Source: Spirochaetaceae bacterium
Lineage (GTDB): Bacteria > Spirochaetota > Spirochaetia > DSM-27196 > PWMO01
Direction of reading: 5' to 3'
Length of the DNA: 5,163 nucleotides
Assembly: GCA_003558175.1 (NCBI GenBank)
Contig: PWMO01000091.1
Span: 1 to 5,163 of the forward strand
The notes beneath the pieces are model-generated. The model worked only from the letters and a program-made list of their open reading frames with translations, ran no database searches and was not told the origin of the DNA. Both the position numbers and the translations under genes were made by a program. Below, piece by piece: positions 1 through 5,163 of the stretch (position 1 is its first letter; each line of letters opens with the position of its first letter).

Positions 1-260
1 GCAGCGGGTTCTTCGGCCGCAGCCGGGATTTCGGGCAGGTGCAGTGTGACGGCGTCGGGTACGCGCGGGGCATCGGGTGGTTCCTGCTGCGGCGGCAACC
101 GGTCGGAGCTGTCGGACTGCGGCAGACCGGCGCAGCCGGCCGACAGCATCAGGATTGCTACCGCTGCACCTGCAGCAACGCGCGAGGACAGGCGAGCGCC
201 AAGCGAGTGGCGCAGGCAGAGAATGCGACAAGGGCAACTGATCGAACGTTGTTTCACCAT
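1..260 (-). CDS. Putative lipoprotein, N-terminal part (runs off window edge)
   Basis: An open frame of 86 codons plus two bases runs from ATG at 260 to the window edge without a stop. The sequence reads as a lipoprotein signal. A basic n-region of about 27 residues is followed by a hydrophobic stretch (about residues 28-41) and a lipobox L39-S-A-G-C43, where signal peptidase II would cut and C43 would be lipidated. The mature part begins with a Ser/Asp/Gln/Pro-rich linker typical of lipoproteins just outside the membrane. Family and function cannot be told from what is visible. A strong Shine-Dalgarno site lies 7 nt upstream of the ATG; the next codon, GTG at 257, is an alternative start. 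The gene follows the membrane-protein gene after only 32 nt on the same strand, so it is probably co-transcribed with smc. The n-region is unusually long and holds three cysteines (C9, C11, C15). Confidence 0.8.
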   Translation of the reverse strand, partial: MVKQRSISCPCRILCLRHSLGARLSSRVAAGAAVAILMLSAGCAGLPQSDSSDRLPPQQEPPDAPRVPDAVTLHLPEIPAAAEEPA

Positions 261-263
261 GAC

Positions 264-272
264 CCTCCCTCC
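264..272 (-). promoter_or_regulatory. Ribosome binding site of the lipoprotein gene
   Basis: On the minus strand GGAGGGAGG spans 272 to 264. It contains two overlapping GGAGG cores. The distal core sits 7 nt before ATG 260; the proximal one sits 3 nt before ATG 260 and 6 nt before GTG 257. ATG 260 is preferred, but initiation at GTG 257 would change the protein by only one residue. Confidence 0.75.
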
Positions 273-292
273 ATGGTGCGAAACTGCGCGGT

Positions 293-691
293 TTACGGTA
301 CTCCCTGCAGCAGCTCCTCTATCAATTGTCGGTTGGTATCCGAGAGATATTCAGAGCCGATTTGACCCGGGTCGATCCAGAATCGGTCAACCTCCTCGGC
401 GCTCCAGCGTTCACGCGGCGGCCGATACTGCTCGAGCCCCCAGGTTTGCAGACGTTCGGCCTCGTTGGGTATTTCGATGGTGGTGAGGTTGATGGGCGCA
501 AGCGGCTGCGCCATGCCGCGGTCAACCGGCTGTTCGACGGGCCGGGGGGCGGCGCGCGGTGACCAGGCACCGCCGATCCAGAGTACCAGCACCGTTCCCG
601 CAAAGGTGACCAGTACAAGCACCAGCGCGGCGGCGGCGACGCGCACGCCAGGTCGGGCGCGGGCTGAGCGACTCCAGCCGCTACGAGGCAC
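293..691 (-). CDS. Small single-pass membrane protein of unknown function, downstream of smc
   Basis: The protein has 132 residues and I recognise no family. A short basic N-terminus (about residues 1-18, six Arg, no acidic residues) precedes one hydrophobic segment at about 18-41. By the positive-inside rule, the N-terminus should be cytoplasmic and the remaining ~90 residues extracytoplasmic. A Pro/Arg linker (about 44-68) leads to a compact charged, Trp-containing tail (about 70-132), which carries W84, W96 and W105 and ends in a probable amphipathic helix. I chose GTG at 691 as the start because AAGGAGG lies 6 nt upstream. The frame stays open further upstream, to an ATG at 757, but that would add a 22-residue Arg-rich stretch inside smc with no support. 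The start overlaps the smc stop by 11 nt, which suggests translational coupling, and a lipoprotein gene follows after 32 nt. A role in envelope or chromosome-membrane organisation is only a guess from position. Confidence 0.78.
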   Translation of the reverse strand: MPRSGWSRSARARPGVRVAAAALVLVLVTFAGTVLVLWIGGAWSPRAAPRPVEQPVDRGMAQPLAPINLTTIEIPNEAERLQTWGLEQYRPPRERWSAEEVDRFWIDPGQIGSEYLSDTNRQLIEELLQGVP

Positions 692-3497
692 TGGCCGCCT
701 CCTTCTCGGGCTCTTTCTCGCGGTTATCGACGCGCACCGCCACAATCTTCGACACACCCGGCTCTTCCATGGTGATGCCGATCAGCGTCTTGGCCGCGGC
801 CACGGTTTTCTTGTTGTGAGTGATAATGATGAACTGCGAGTTCTGCGCGAACTCAAACAGCATGTTCACGAAGCGGCCGACGTTGCTTTCGTCGAGCGCT
901 GCGTCGATCTCGTCCAGCAGACAGAAAGGCGACGGCTTGACCATGTAGGTGGCAAACAGCAACGCCACCGCCGTCAGCGAGCGCTCGCCGCCGGAGAGCA
1001 GCATTATGTTTTCCAGCTTCTTGCCCGGCGGCTGCACCAGGATGTCGACGCCGGAATCCAGCACGTTCTCGGGATCCGTCAGTTTTAGCTCGGCGCGTCC
1101 GCCGCCGAAGAGCCGACGGAACATGGTGTGAAAATTCTTGCGGATTCTCTCATAGGTTTCGGTGAACAGCTCGGCCGATTCGTGCTGAATCTCCTGCGTG
1201 ACGCGAACCAGATCTGCCTTCGCGCGCTTGAGATCTTCGAGCTGCCCGGAGAGAAAATCGTAGCGTTCCTTGACCTCGGCAAACTCTTCGGGCGCCATCA
1301 GGTTGACGCTCCCTAATGCGCGTTCCTGTTCGCGGCGCGTGTTCAGCCGGTCACGAAGGTCCTTCATCGACGTCTTGCCGAGCTCGAAGACGCGCGACTC
1401 ATACTCGCTGAGATCCTGCGAGTGGCGCTCGCGAAAGTTCTCGTAGATGTTGCGAATCTCGGCGTTGCTCTCGGCAACCGCGACCTGCAGCCGCTCGACC
1501 GTCGATTGCGCCTTGCCGAGGGTCTCCATGTTTGCCTTGAGCGTTTTCTCTTTCTTCAAGAGATCGGCGTTCTTGCCCGCGATCCCCTCTTCAAGCGCCT
1601 TGAGCTCTTTCTTCAGCGCCTGCTCGCTCTGCTCCAGCTCGCGACGGGTGGTGGTGAGCGTCTCTATGCGTGAGCGCGTCTCTTCGGCGCGTCGCTTCTC
1701 TTGATTGAGGTGGTGCTCGATCTCTTCTATCGATGTGCGCGTGCGAACGCGCTCCTCGTTGGCGCGGCGGATATCGCTCTCGAGAGCCGAGAGCTGGGTC
1801 CGCATGCGGGTGAGGTTGACTCGCAGCTCCTCGAGCGTCTTGCGGTATTCATCGATCTTCTGCTGCAGGTTCTGGTTTTCTTCCGAGCGTCGCGCGATCT
1901 CGTCGCGCGCCTGGCGCACCGTCCGCCGCAGCTCCTGAATGCGGGTGTCGAGTTGGCGCTTACGGGTGATGATGCCCTCGGGGGCGAGGAACTCATCGAG
2001 AAAGGCCGGCGTGACGTTGCGGTAGCGCTTGAAAAGCTCGCGGATCTGCTGGATCTCCGCTACGGCGGACTCTACCGTCTCGGCGGTGGACTGCAGCACT
2101 TCGGCCGCCGCTTCGCGCTGCTTCATCGCCGTTGCGTCCTGGATCAGTGCCGCCTTGCCCTCGAGGTGCAGCAGCAGTCGGGCAACCGCGGCGTCGATCT
2201 CGGATTCGAGCTGCTCGCGTTCGCGTGACGAATAGCCGCTCTCCTTCAGTTTGCGGTCGAGCTCTTCTACGATATCGTCGGTGACGACGCGCAGTTGCTC
2301 CTGCACCTCTTCTTCTTCGCGTTCACAGGCGTCGATGGTGGCGTTGTTCTGCTTGATTGCCTCGGTGTTGTCACTGATGCGTCGGGCGGCGGTGTCGATG
2401 CTCTCCTTGAAGCGGTCGATGTTACCGCTGAGCTCGCCAATCTCACGGGTATACGTCTGCTGCTCGCCTTCGCGTTTTTCGATTTCCGCGGTGAGCGCGT
2501 TGATGCGCTCTTCCAGGGCCGCCTTGCGCGCCAGGTCACGGGCGGACTTTTCTTCGATATCGGTCACCCGCTCGGTCAGCATGCGGATCTGGTTGTCTCG
2601 GTTGTTCTTCTCCAGCTCGATACCGTAGAGTCGCTTCTGTCCCTCCATCAGACGGCTCTCCATGTTGTTCACCAGGTCCAGGTTGGACTCCAGCGACTCG
2701 TTGATGCCGTCAATCTTGGCGCGGATGGCGTCGCGCTCGGCCGTCTTGGTTTGCAGCTGTTCAGTGCGTTTCTCGCGATCATCGAGGCAACTGCGCAGGC
2801 GCAGCAGGGCGATGTCGCGTTCGATTTCAAAGATCTGGGCACGCAGCTCGCGGTAGCGGGCGGTTTTCTCGGCCTGCTTCTTGAGCGAGTCGTAGCTGCG
2901 GCGCACCTCACCCAGGATTCCCTCTACCTGGCGCATGTTCTCGTCGGTTCGTTCGAGTTTGCGCTCGGCTTCTTTGCCCTTGATCTTGTACCTGGTGATC
3001 ATGGCCGCTTCTTCAAAGATGGCGCGGCGCTCTTCGGGCTTGTTGGATAGAATCTGATCGATCTTCCCCTGCTCCATGATGGAGTAGGAGCTCTTGCCGA
3101 TGCCGGTGTCGTAGAAGAGCTCACGCAGCTCTTTGAGCCTGACCGGGGCACCGTTTATCTGGTACTCGCTGTCGCCGGAGCGAAAGAGGCGGCGGCGCAC
3201 CGAGATCTCGGGCACGTCGAGCGGCAGGACGCCGTCGTCATTCTGCAGCGTGAGCGTGATCTCGGCTACGTTGAGCGCTTTGCGGCCGTCGGTACCGTTG
3301 AAGATGACGTCTTCCATGCTGTCGGCACGCAGGCTCTTGGTACCCTGCTCGCCCAGCACCCACTTGATGGCGTCTACGATGTTGCTCTTGCCGCACCCGT
3401 TGGGTCCAAGAACCGCGCAGATCCCGTCGGTAAACTCAACCACGCTGCGATCGGCAAACGATTTGAACCCGAACAGCTCGATACTCTTTAGAAGCAC
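681..3497 (-). CDS. smc: Chromosome partition protein SMC, short form without a canonical hinge
   Basis: SMC proteins are dimeric ABC-type ATPases that, with the ScpA and ScpB partners, organise and segregate the chromosome. Both head halves are complete. The N-terminal half has Walker A GPNGCGKSN (31-39, K37), an R-loop near R57 and Q-loop Q143 in MEQGKID. The C-terminal half has VNLMAPEEF (731-739), LFGGGRAEL near 796-804, QPPGKK (822-827), ABC signature LSGGE (834-838), Walker B FCLLDEID (858-865, catalytic E863), a D-loop (868-869) and H-loop H894. Between them lie charged heptad-rich coils, about 165-415 and 515-770. At 938 residues it is well below the usual ~1,150-1,190, and I find no ~150-residue hinge. 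No zinc-hook CxxC is present, so it is not Rad50/SbcC. GTG 3497 is taken as the start because it gives the family N-terminus and follows an SD. ScpA and ScpB are not in this window. Confidence 0.96.
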   Translation of the reverse strand: MLLKSIELFGFKSFADRSVVEFTDGICAVLGPNGCGKSNIVDAIKWVLGEQGTKSLRADSMEDVIFNGTDGRKALNVAEITLTLQNDDGVLPLDVPEISVRRRLFRSGDSEYQINGAPVRLKELRELFYDTGIGKSSYSIMEQGKIDQILSNKPEERRAIFEEAAMITRYKIKGKEAERKLERTDENMRQVEGILGEVRRSYDSLKKQAEKTARYRELRAQIFEIERDIALLRLRSCLDDREKRTEQLQTKTAERDAIRAKIDGINESLESNLDLVNNMESRLMEGQKRLYGIELEKNNRDNQIRMLTERVTDIEEKSARDLARKAALEERINALTAEIEKREGEQQTYTREIGELSGNIDRFKESIDTAARRISDNTEAIKQNNATIDACEREEEEVQEQLRVVTDDIVEELDRKLKESGYSSREREQLESEIDAAVARLLLHLEGKAALIQDATAMKQREAAAEVLQSTAETVESAVAEIQQIRELFKRYRNVTPAFLDEFLAPEGIITRKRQLDTRIQELRRTVRQARDEIARRSEENQNLQQKIDEYRKTLEELRVNLTRMRTQLSALESDIRRANEERVRTRTSIEEIEHHLNQEKRRAEETRSRIETLTTTRRELEQSEQALKKELKALEEGIAGKNADLLKKEKTLKANMETLGKAQSTVERLQVAVAESNAEIRNIYENFRERHSQDLSEYESRVFELGKTSMKDLRDRLNTRREQERALGSVNLMAPEEFAEVKERYDFLSGQLEDLKRAKADLVRVTQEIQHESAELFTETYERIRKNFHTMFRRLFGGGRAELKLTDPENVLDSGVDILVQPPGKKLENIMLLSGGERSLTAVALLFATYMVKPSPFCLLDEIDAALDESNVGRFVNMLFEFAQNSQFIIITHNKKTVAAAKTLIGITMEEPGVSKIVAVRVDNREKEPEKEAASAS
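698..704 (-). promoter_or_regulatory. Ribosome binding site of the small membrane-protein gene, inside smc
   Basis: AAGGAGG lies on the minus strand from 704 to 698, 6 nt before GTG 691. It sits within the last codons of smc, coding for the Glu-Lys-Glu-Ala part of the acidic tail. This site decides the start of the downstream gene and supports reinitiation or coupled translation at the smc stop (TAG, 683-681). Confidence 0.8.
1953..2255 (-). other. Central module of SMC replacing the usual hinge (residues about 415-515)
   Basis: This part of smc lies where the dimerisation hinge should be. It reads as mostly helical: a Gly-containing break at G421, a Leu/Ala-rich stretch (about 435-485), then a turn around RYRNVTPAFLDEFLAPEG (491-508), followed at once by charged coil. 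The only prolines between residues 155 and 735 are P497 and P506. If the module is taken as about 415-515, the two coiled-coil arms are nearly equal, about 250 residues each, as expected for a rod folding back on itself. I see no glycine-rich hinge motifs. The boundaries are estimates by eye. Confidence 0.6.
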
Positions 3498-3501
3498 TCC
3501 C

Positions 3502-3506
3502 CCTCC
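3502..3506 (-). promoter_or_regulatory. Ribosome binding site of smc
   Basis: The minus strand carries AGGGAGGGGGA from 3508 to 3498, directly before GTG 3497. The GGAGG core (3506-3502) has a 4-nt spacer, short but workable. It supports GTG 3497, which also gives the family-typical N-terminus MLLKSIELFGFKSF. Confidence 0.65.
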
Positions 3507-3518
3507 CTGGCTGAAAAA

Positions 3519-3547
3519 ACTGTATCAGTCGGTGACAGCGTGGTCAA
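3519..3547 (-). promoter_or_regulatory. Predicted sigma-70-type promoter of smc
   Basis: On the minus strand TTGACC (3547-3542, 5 of 6 to the -35 consensus) is followed after exactly 17 nt by TACAGT (3524-3519, 4 of 6 to the -10 consensus). A TGA just before the -10 box gives an extended -10 (TGn). Transcription would start near 3512, leaving a leader of only about 15 nt that holds the SD. This suggests that smc and the two genes after it can be transcribed independently of the glycosyltransferase gene. It is a prediction from motif and spacing only. Confidence 0.6.
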
Positions 3548-3558
3548 GCGAGCAGCCG

Positions 3559-3600
3559 GCATGCAGCGCCGCGCCCGCTGTTGGAGCTGCGTGCAGCGCC
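3559..3600. repeat. 12-bp direct repeat pair in the smc upstream gap
   Basis: GCATGCAGCGCC (3559-3570) recurs as GCGTGCAGCGCC (3589-3600), 11 of 12 matching, with a 30-bp period. The pair lies just upstream of the predicted smc -35 box. It could be a binding site or a chance product of GC-rich sequence. Confidence 0.35.
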
Positions 3601-3616
3601 GGGCGTTGCATCGCAC

Positions 3617-3632
3617 GTGGTCAGCCGACCAC
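3617..3632. other. Small perfect hairpin just after the glycosyltransferase stop
   Basis: GTGGTC-AGCC-GACCAC forms a perfect 6-bp stem with a 4-nt loop, starting 2 nt beyond the glycosyltransferase stop codon. No T-tract follows on the minus strand, so it is not a convincing intrinsic terminator. It could protect a transcript 3' end or weakly attenuate read-through into smc. Confidence 0.4.
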
Positions 3633-3634
3633 AC

Positions 3635-4840
3635 TCAGGCAACCGACGCGCGGTGTTTGAACTGCGCGATGATCTCGCGATAGCGCAGGAGCACCTCGGC
3701 GACGATCTGGTCCCACTGCAGGTAGATGGTCTTGCGGGCACCGCGCCCGGCGCGCGCCACGACCTCCGGTTTGTCGGCGAGCTCGTCCAGCAGCCGACGG
3801 AGCGCCGCGGCACTGTTGTCGATCAGGAAGGCATTCTTTCCATGAACGCACTGCTCGGCCGCGGTCGATCCGGCGACCAGCACCGAGGGACACGAGAAAG
3901 CGGCCGCTTCGCGCATGACCAGCGGCGCGTTGTCATAGAGCGAGGGAAACAGAAACAGATCGGCGCGGGCGTAGAACGGTTTGAGTGCCTCGCGGTCGGT
4001 GATGAGGCCCAAAAACGAGACGTATTCGGCCAGGCCCAGCCGGCGCACCAGGCGGCGCATCTCCGCGGCGGCATAGCCGGTGCCGATGAAGACCATGTGG
4101 AACCGTCGTCCCTGAGCGCACAGCTGCGCCAACGCCTCGATGATCAGCCGAACGTTCTTCTCCCATCGATGCTGTCCCACGAAGAGGTACAGCTGGTCGC
4201 CGGGCCGCAGCGGGAGCAGCAGTTCAGCCTCGCTGCGGTAGGCGTTGTGCTCCCGCGCAGTAGGCGCCGCCAGATCGGTACCGTTGCGCACGATCTCCAC
4301 TCGGCCCGGAAAACCGTAGTCGCGCAGCGTGTCGGCAGTGGCGGCATTTGGCGCCCACACCTGGTCTACCCGGCTGAAGAACGAGACAATTCGGCGTGCC
4401 GCCAGGTCTGCAAGCCGCGGCGAGCCGAGCACCTTCAGGAAGTCTTCACGGTACTTGGAATGAAACGTTGCCACGATCGGGATCTGCCGCCGTCGCGCAA
4501 CGCCCAACGCCAGCGAACCGGCGACGAAGGGAGCGTGCGCATGGACCAGATCAAACGGCAGGTGGCCGAGGGCGACCCGGAAGCGCGCATCCAGCCACGG
4601 CAACCCGATTCGATACGGCTTCATCGGGGGGAACGCCACCGACCGATAGCGCAGCACGGTGTAGGGTTCGACGTCGGTGTAGCCGGGAACGCGCGGCGCC
4701 ACCACCACCGCCTGCGCCGAGCCGTGCTGCAACCAGCGGGCGTAGTTCTCGACGCATACCCCAACCCCGTCCATGATCGGCCGGAACGCATCGTTAAACT
4801 GCCCGATGGTCAGGGACCGATCCTCCTGCAAATCAGTCAC
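3635..4840 (-). CDS. GT4-like glycosyltransferase (GT-B fold, family 1 type)
   Basis: The protein has 401 residues, a normal length for GT-B enzymes, and no membrane segment or signal peptide, so it probably acts in the cytoplasm or at the inner membrane face. N-terminal acceptor domain: FRPIMDGVGVCVENYARWL (19-37), FDLVHAHAP (96-104) and TFHSKY (125-130). C-terminal nucleotide-sugar domain: RNGTDL (185-190), FVGQHRWEKN (220-229, with donor-phosphate-type R225 and K228), FIGTG (251-255) and FPSLYDNAPLVMREAAAFSCPSVLV (298-322, the acidic motif). The family's E-x7-E motif is here D303-x7-E311. Such enzymes transfer a sugar from a nucleotide-sugar donor to a lipid, sugar or polymer; membrane glycolipid synthesis is possible, but the acceptor cannot be read from the sequence. 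GTG 4840 is chosen because a perfect SD sits 6 nt upstream and overlaps the only nearby alternative, GTG 4849. smc follows after 137 nt but seems to have its own promoter. Confidence 0.88.
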   Translation of the reverse strand: MTDLQEDRSLTIGQFNDAFRPIMDGVGVCVENYARWLQHGSAQAVVVAPRVPGYTDVEPYTVLRYRSVAFPPMKPYRIGLPWLDARFRVALGHLPFDLVHAHAPFVAGSLALGVARRRQIPIVATFHSKYREDFLKVLGSPRLADLAARRIVSFFSRVDQVWAPNAATADTLRDYGFPGRVEIVRNGTDLAAPTAREHNAYRSEAELLLPLRPGDQLYLFVGQHRWEKNVRLIIEALAQLCAQGRRFHMVFIGTGYAAAEMRRLVRRLGLAEYVSFLGLITDREALKPFYARADLFLFPSLYDNAPLVMREAAAFSCPSVLVAGSTAAEQCVHGKNAFLIDNSAAALRRLLDELADKPEVVARAGRGARKTIYLQWDQIVAEVLLRYREIIAQFKHRASVA

Positions 4841-4846
4841 CGGCGA

Positions 4847-4853
4847 CACCTCC
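4847..4853 (-). promoter_or_regulatory. Ribosome binding site that fixes the glycosyltransferase start
   Basis: GGAGGTG, a full match to the anti-SD complement, spans 4853 to 4847 on the minus strand. It contains the in-frame GTG at 4849-4847, so that codon cannot be the start it serves. GTG 4840 lies 6 nt after it (8 nt after GGAGG as such), at normal spacing. The start therefore moves three codons inward. Confidence 0.75.
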
Positions 4854-4895
4854 CGCCGGCCCTAAAGCCGGGTAGATGCCGAGCTCCGCCGGCCC
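4853..4895. repeat. 10-bp direct repeat in the divergent intergenic region
   Basis: CCGCCGGCCC occurs at 4853-4862 and 4886-4895, 33 bp apart, or about three helical turns. Each copy contains the palindrome GCCGGC. The first copy adjoins the glycosyltransferase SD and also forms a 5-bp hairpin with 4867-4871 (CCGGC-cctaaa-GCCGG). The pair could be an operator for one or both divergent genes, or chance in GC-rich DNA. I see no convincing promoter for either gene in the 92-bp gap. Confidence 0.35.
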
Positions 4896-4932
4896 CTTGC
4901 CAGTGCCTGCGCGCCCACGGTAGGCTGCCGTT

Positions 4933-5163
4933 GTGGACGGCTCGAGACGGCCCAAACGGGTATGCGGAATTGACGAAGCCGGGCGTGGCCCACTTGCCGG
5001 CCCGGTAACCGCGGCGGCAGTGCTGTTTGGCAGCGGAGGAATCAACGCGAAACCTGCCGACTCAAAGACGCTTTCGGCGCGGCGCAGGTCGACGCTGGAG
5101 CGGCAGATTCGAAAGGAGGCAGCTGCGTGGGGTATCGGCTGGTCGTGGCCCAACGAGATCGAC
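4933..5163 (+). CDS. rnhB: Ribonuclease HII, N-terminal part (runs off window edge)
   Basis: RNase HII cuts the RNA strand of RNA-DNA hybrids and nicks 5' of single ribonucleotides built into DNA, starting ribonucleotide excision repair. The visible 77 residues carry the type 2 RNase H signature [15 protein letters not shown] (11-25), with catalytic D14 and E15 and the GRG motif (17-19) that senses the ribose 2'-[12 protein letters not shown] (43-52) follows, then the WGIG...EID region (66-77), all in family order. The later catalytic aspartates lie beyond the edge; the family is usually about 200 residues. The start is GTG 4933: an in-frame TAG at 4921-4923 leaves no other usual start before the signature. 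The upstream GGTAGG (4919-4924, 8 nt away) is only a weak SD. The gene is divergent from the glycosyltransferase gene and probably has its own promoter or belongs to a rightward operon. Confidence 0.95.
   Translation, partial: MDGSRRPKRVCGIDEAGRGPLAGPVTAAAVLFGSGGINAKPADSKTLSARRRSTLERQIRKEAAAWGIGWSWPNEID

Noticed and set aside
692..757. N-terminal extension of the small membrane protein to ATG 757
   Set aside because: It would add 22 Arg-rich residues wholly inside smc with no SD evident, whereas GTG 691 has AAGGAGG at ideal spacing.
1953..2255. Frameshift or internal deletion explaining the missing SMC hinge
   Set aside because: The frame is unbroken, coil-type sequence continues on both sides and the arms come out nearly equal. 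An in-frame assembly deletion cannot be fully excluded without relatives.
2295..3050. A 251-codon plus-strand open frame, with others at 465-1088 and 1701-2228
   Set aside because: All lie antisense to smc. Their Leu/Val-rich translations arise from the complement of Glu, Lys and Asp codons in the coiled coil, and they lack plausible SD sites.
681..3497. Rad50/SbcC-type or MukB-type identity for the long coiled-coil ATPase
   Set aside because: There is no central CxxC zinc hook, and the head motifs (MEQGKID, FGGGRAEL, LTDPE, QPPGKK, LSGGE, FCLLDEID) are those of true SMC.
3617..3632. Intrinsic terminator after the glycosyltransferase gene
   Set aside because: The hairpin is short and no T-run follows it on the minus strand, so it is listed only as a hairpin.
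4897..4926. Promoter for rnhB: TTGCCA, an 18-nt spacer, TAGGCT
   Set aside because: The -10 box matches only 3 of 6 bases, and transcription would start at or after the GTG, requiring a leaderless message.
3581..5008. A 475-codon open frame on the plus strand
   Set aside because: It runs antisense to the whole glycosyltransferase gene and into rnhB, shows no family motifs, and is His/Arg/Gln-rich as expected for the complement of GC-rich coding sequence.
1..5163. CRISPR arrays, tRNA or rRNA genes, insertion sequences
   Set aside because: I saw no spaced repeat array, no cloverleaf or rRNA-like sequence, and no transposase or flanking inverted repeats. Nearly all the window is accounted for by ordinary genes.

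Overview
The window is a GC-rich, gene-dense bacterial stretch. It holds a minus-strand gene row (glycosyltransferase, smc, a small membrane protein, a lipoprotein) and the 5' end of rnhB on the plus strand. A spirochaete is my best guess. It rests on an SMC protein much shorter than the usual ~1,150-1,190 residues (from memory, short SMCs are listed for spirochaetes), the lipoprotein and the GC-rich codon use. I could not check this, so treat it as tentative. Four of the five genes appear to start with GTG.

Layout. Positions 1-260 (minus): N-terminus of a lipoprotein cut by the window edge. Positions 293-691 (minus): a 132-residue protein with one N-terminal membrane segment and no recognised family. 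Its GTG start lies inside the end of smc, behind a strong Shine-Dalgarno site. Positions 681-3497 (minus): smc, 938 residues, with an intact ABC ATPase head but no canonical hinge. Positions 3498-3634: a 137-bp gap with a good sigma-70-type promoter for smc, a small hairpin and a short direct repeat. Positions 3635-4840 (minus): a GT4-like glycosyltransferase. Positions 4841-4932: a divergent intergenic region with a 10-bp repeat. Positions 4933-5163 (plus): first 77 residues of RNase HII, cut by the window edge.

How the genes relate. smc, the membrane protein and the lipoprotein look like one operon: an 11-nt overlap, then a 32-nt gap, each start with its own ribosome binding site. This places two envelope proteins of unknown role under the same control as the chromosome organiser. 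The glycosyltransferase lies upstream in the same direction, but smc appears to have its own promoter. rnhB is divergent and probably separate.

The most notable feature is the centre of SMC. Between the two halves of the head, over about 580 residues, the only prolines are P497 and P506. They mark a short turn where a hinge domain of about 150 residues would be expected.
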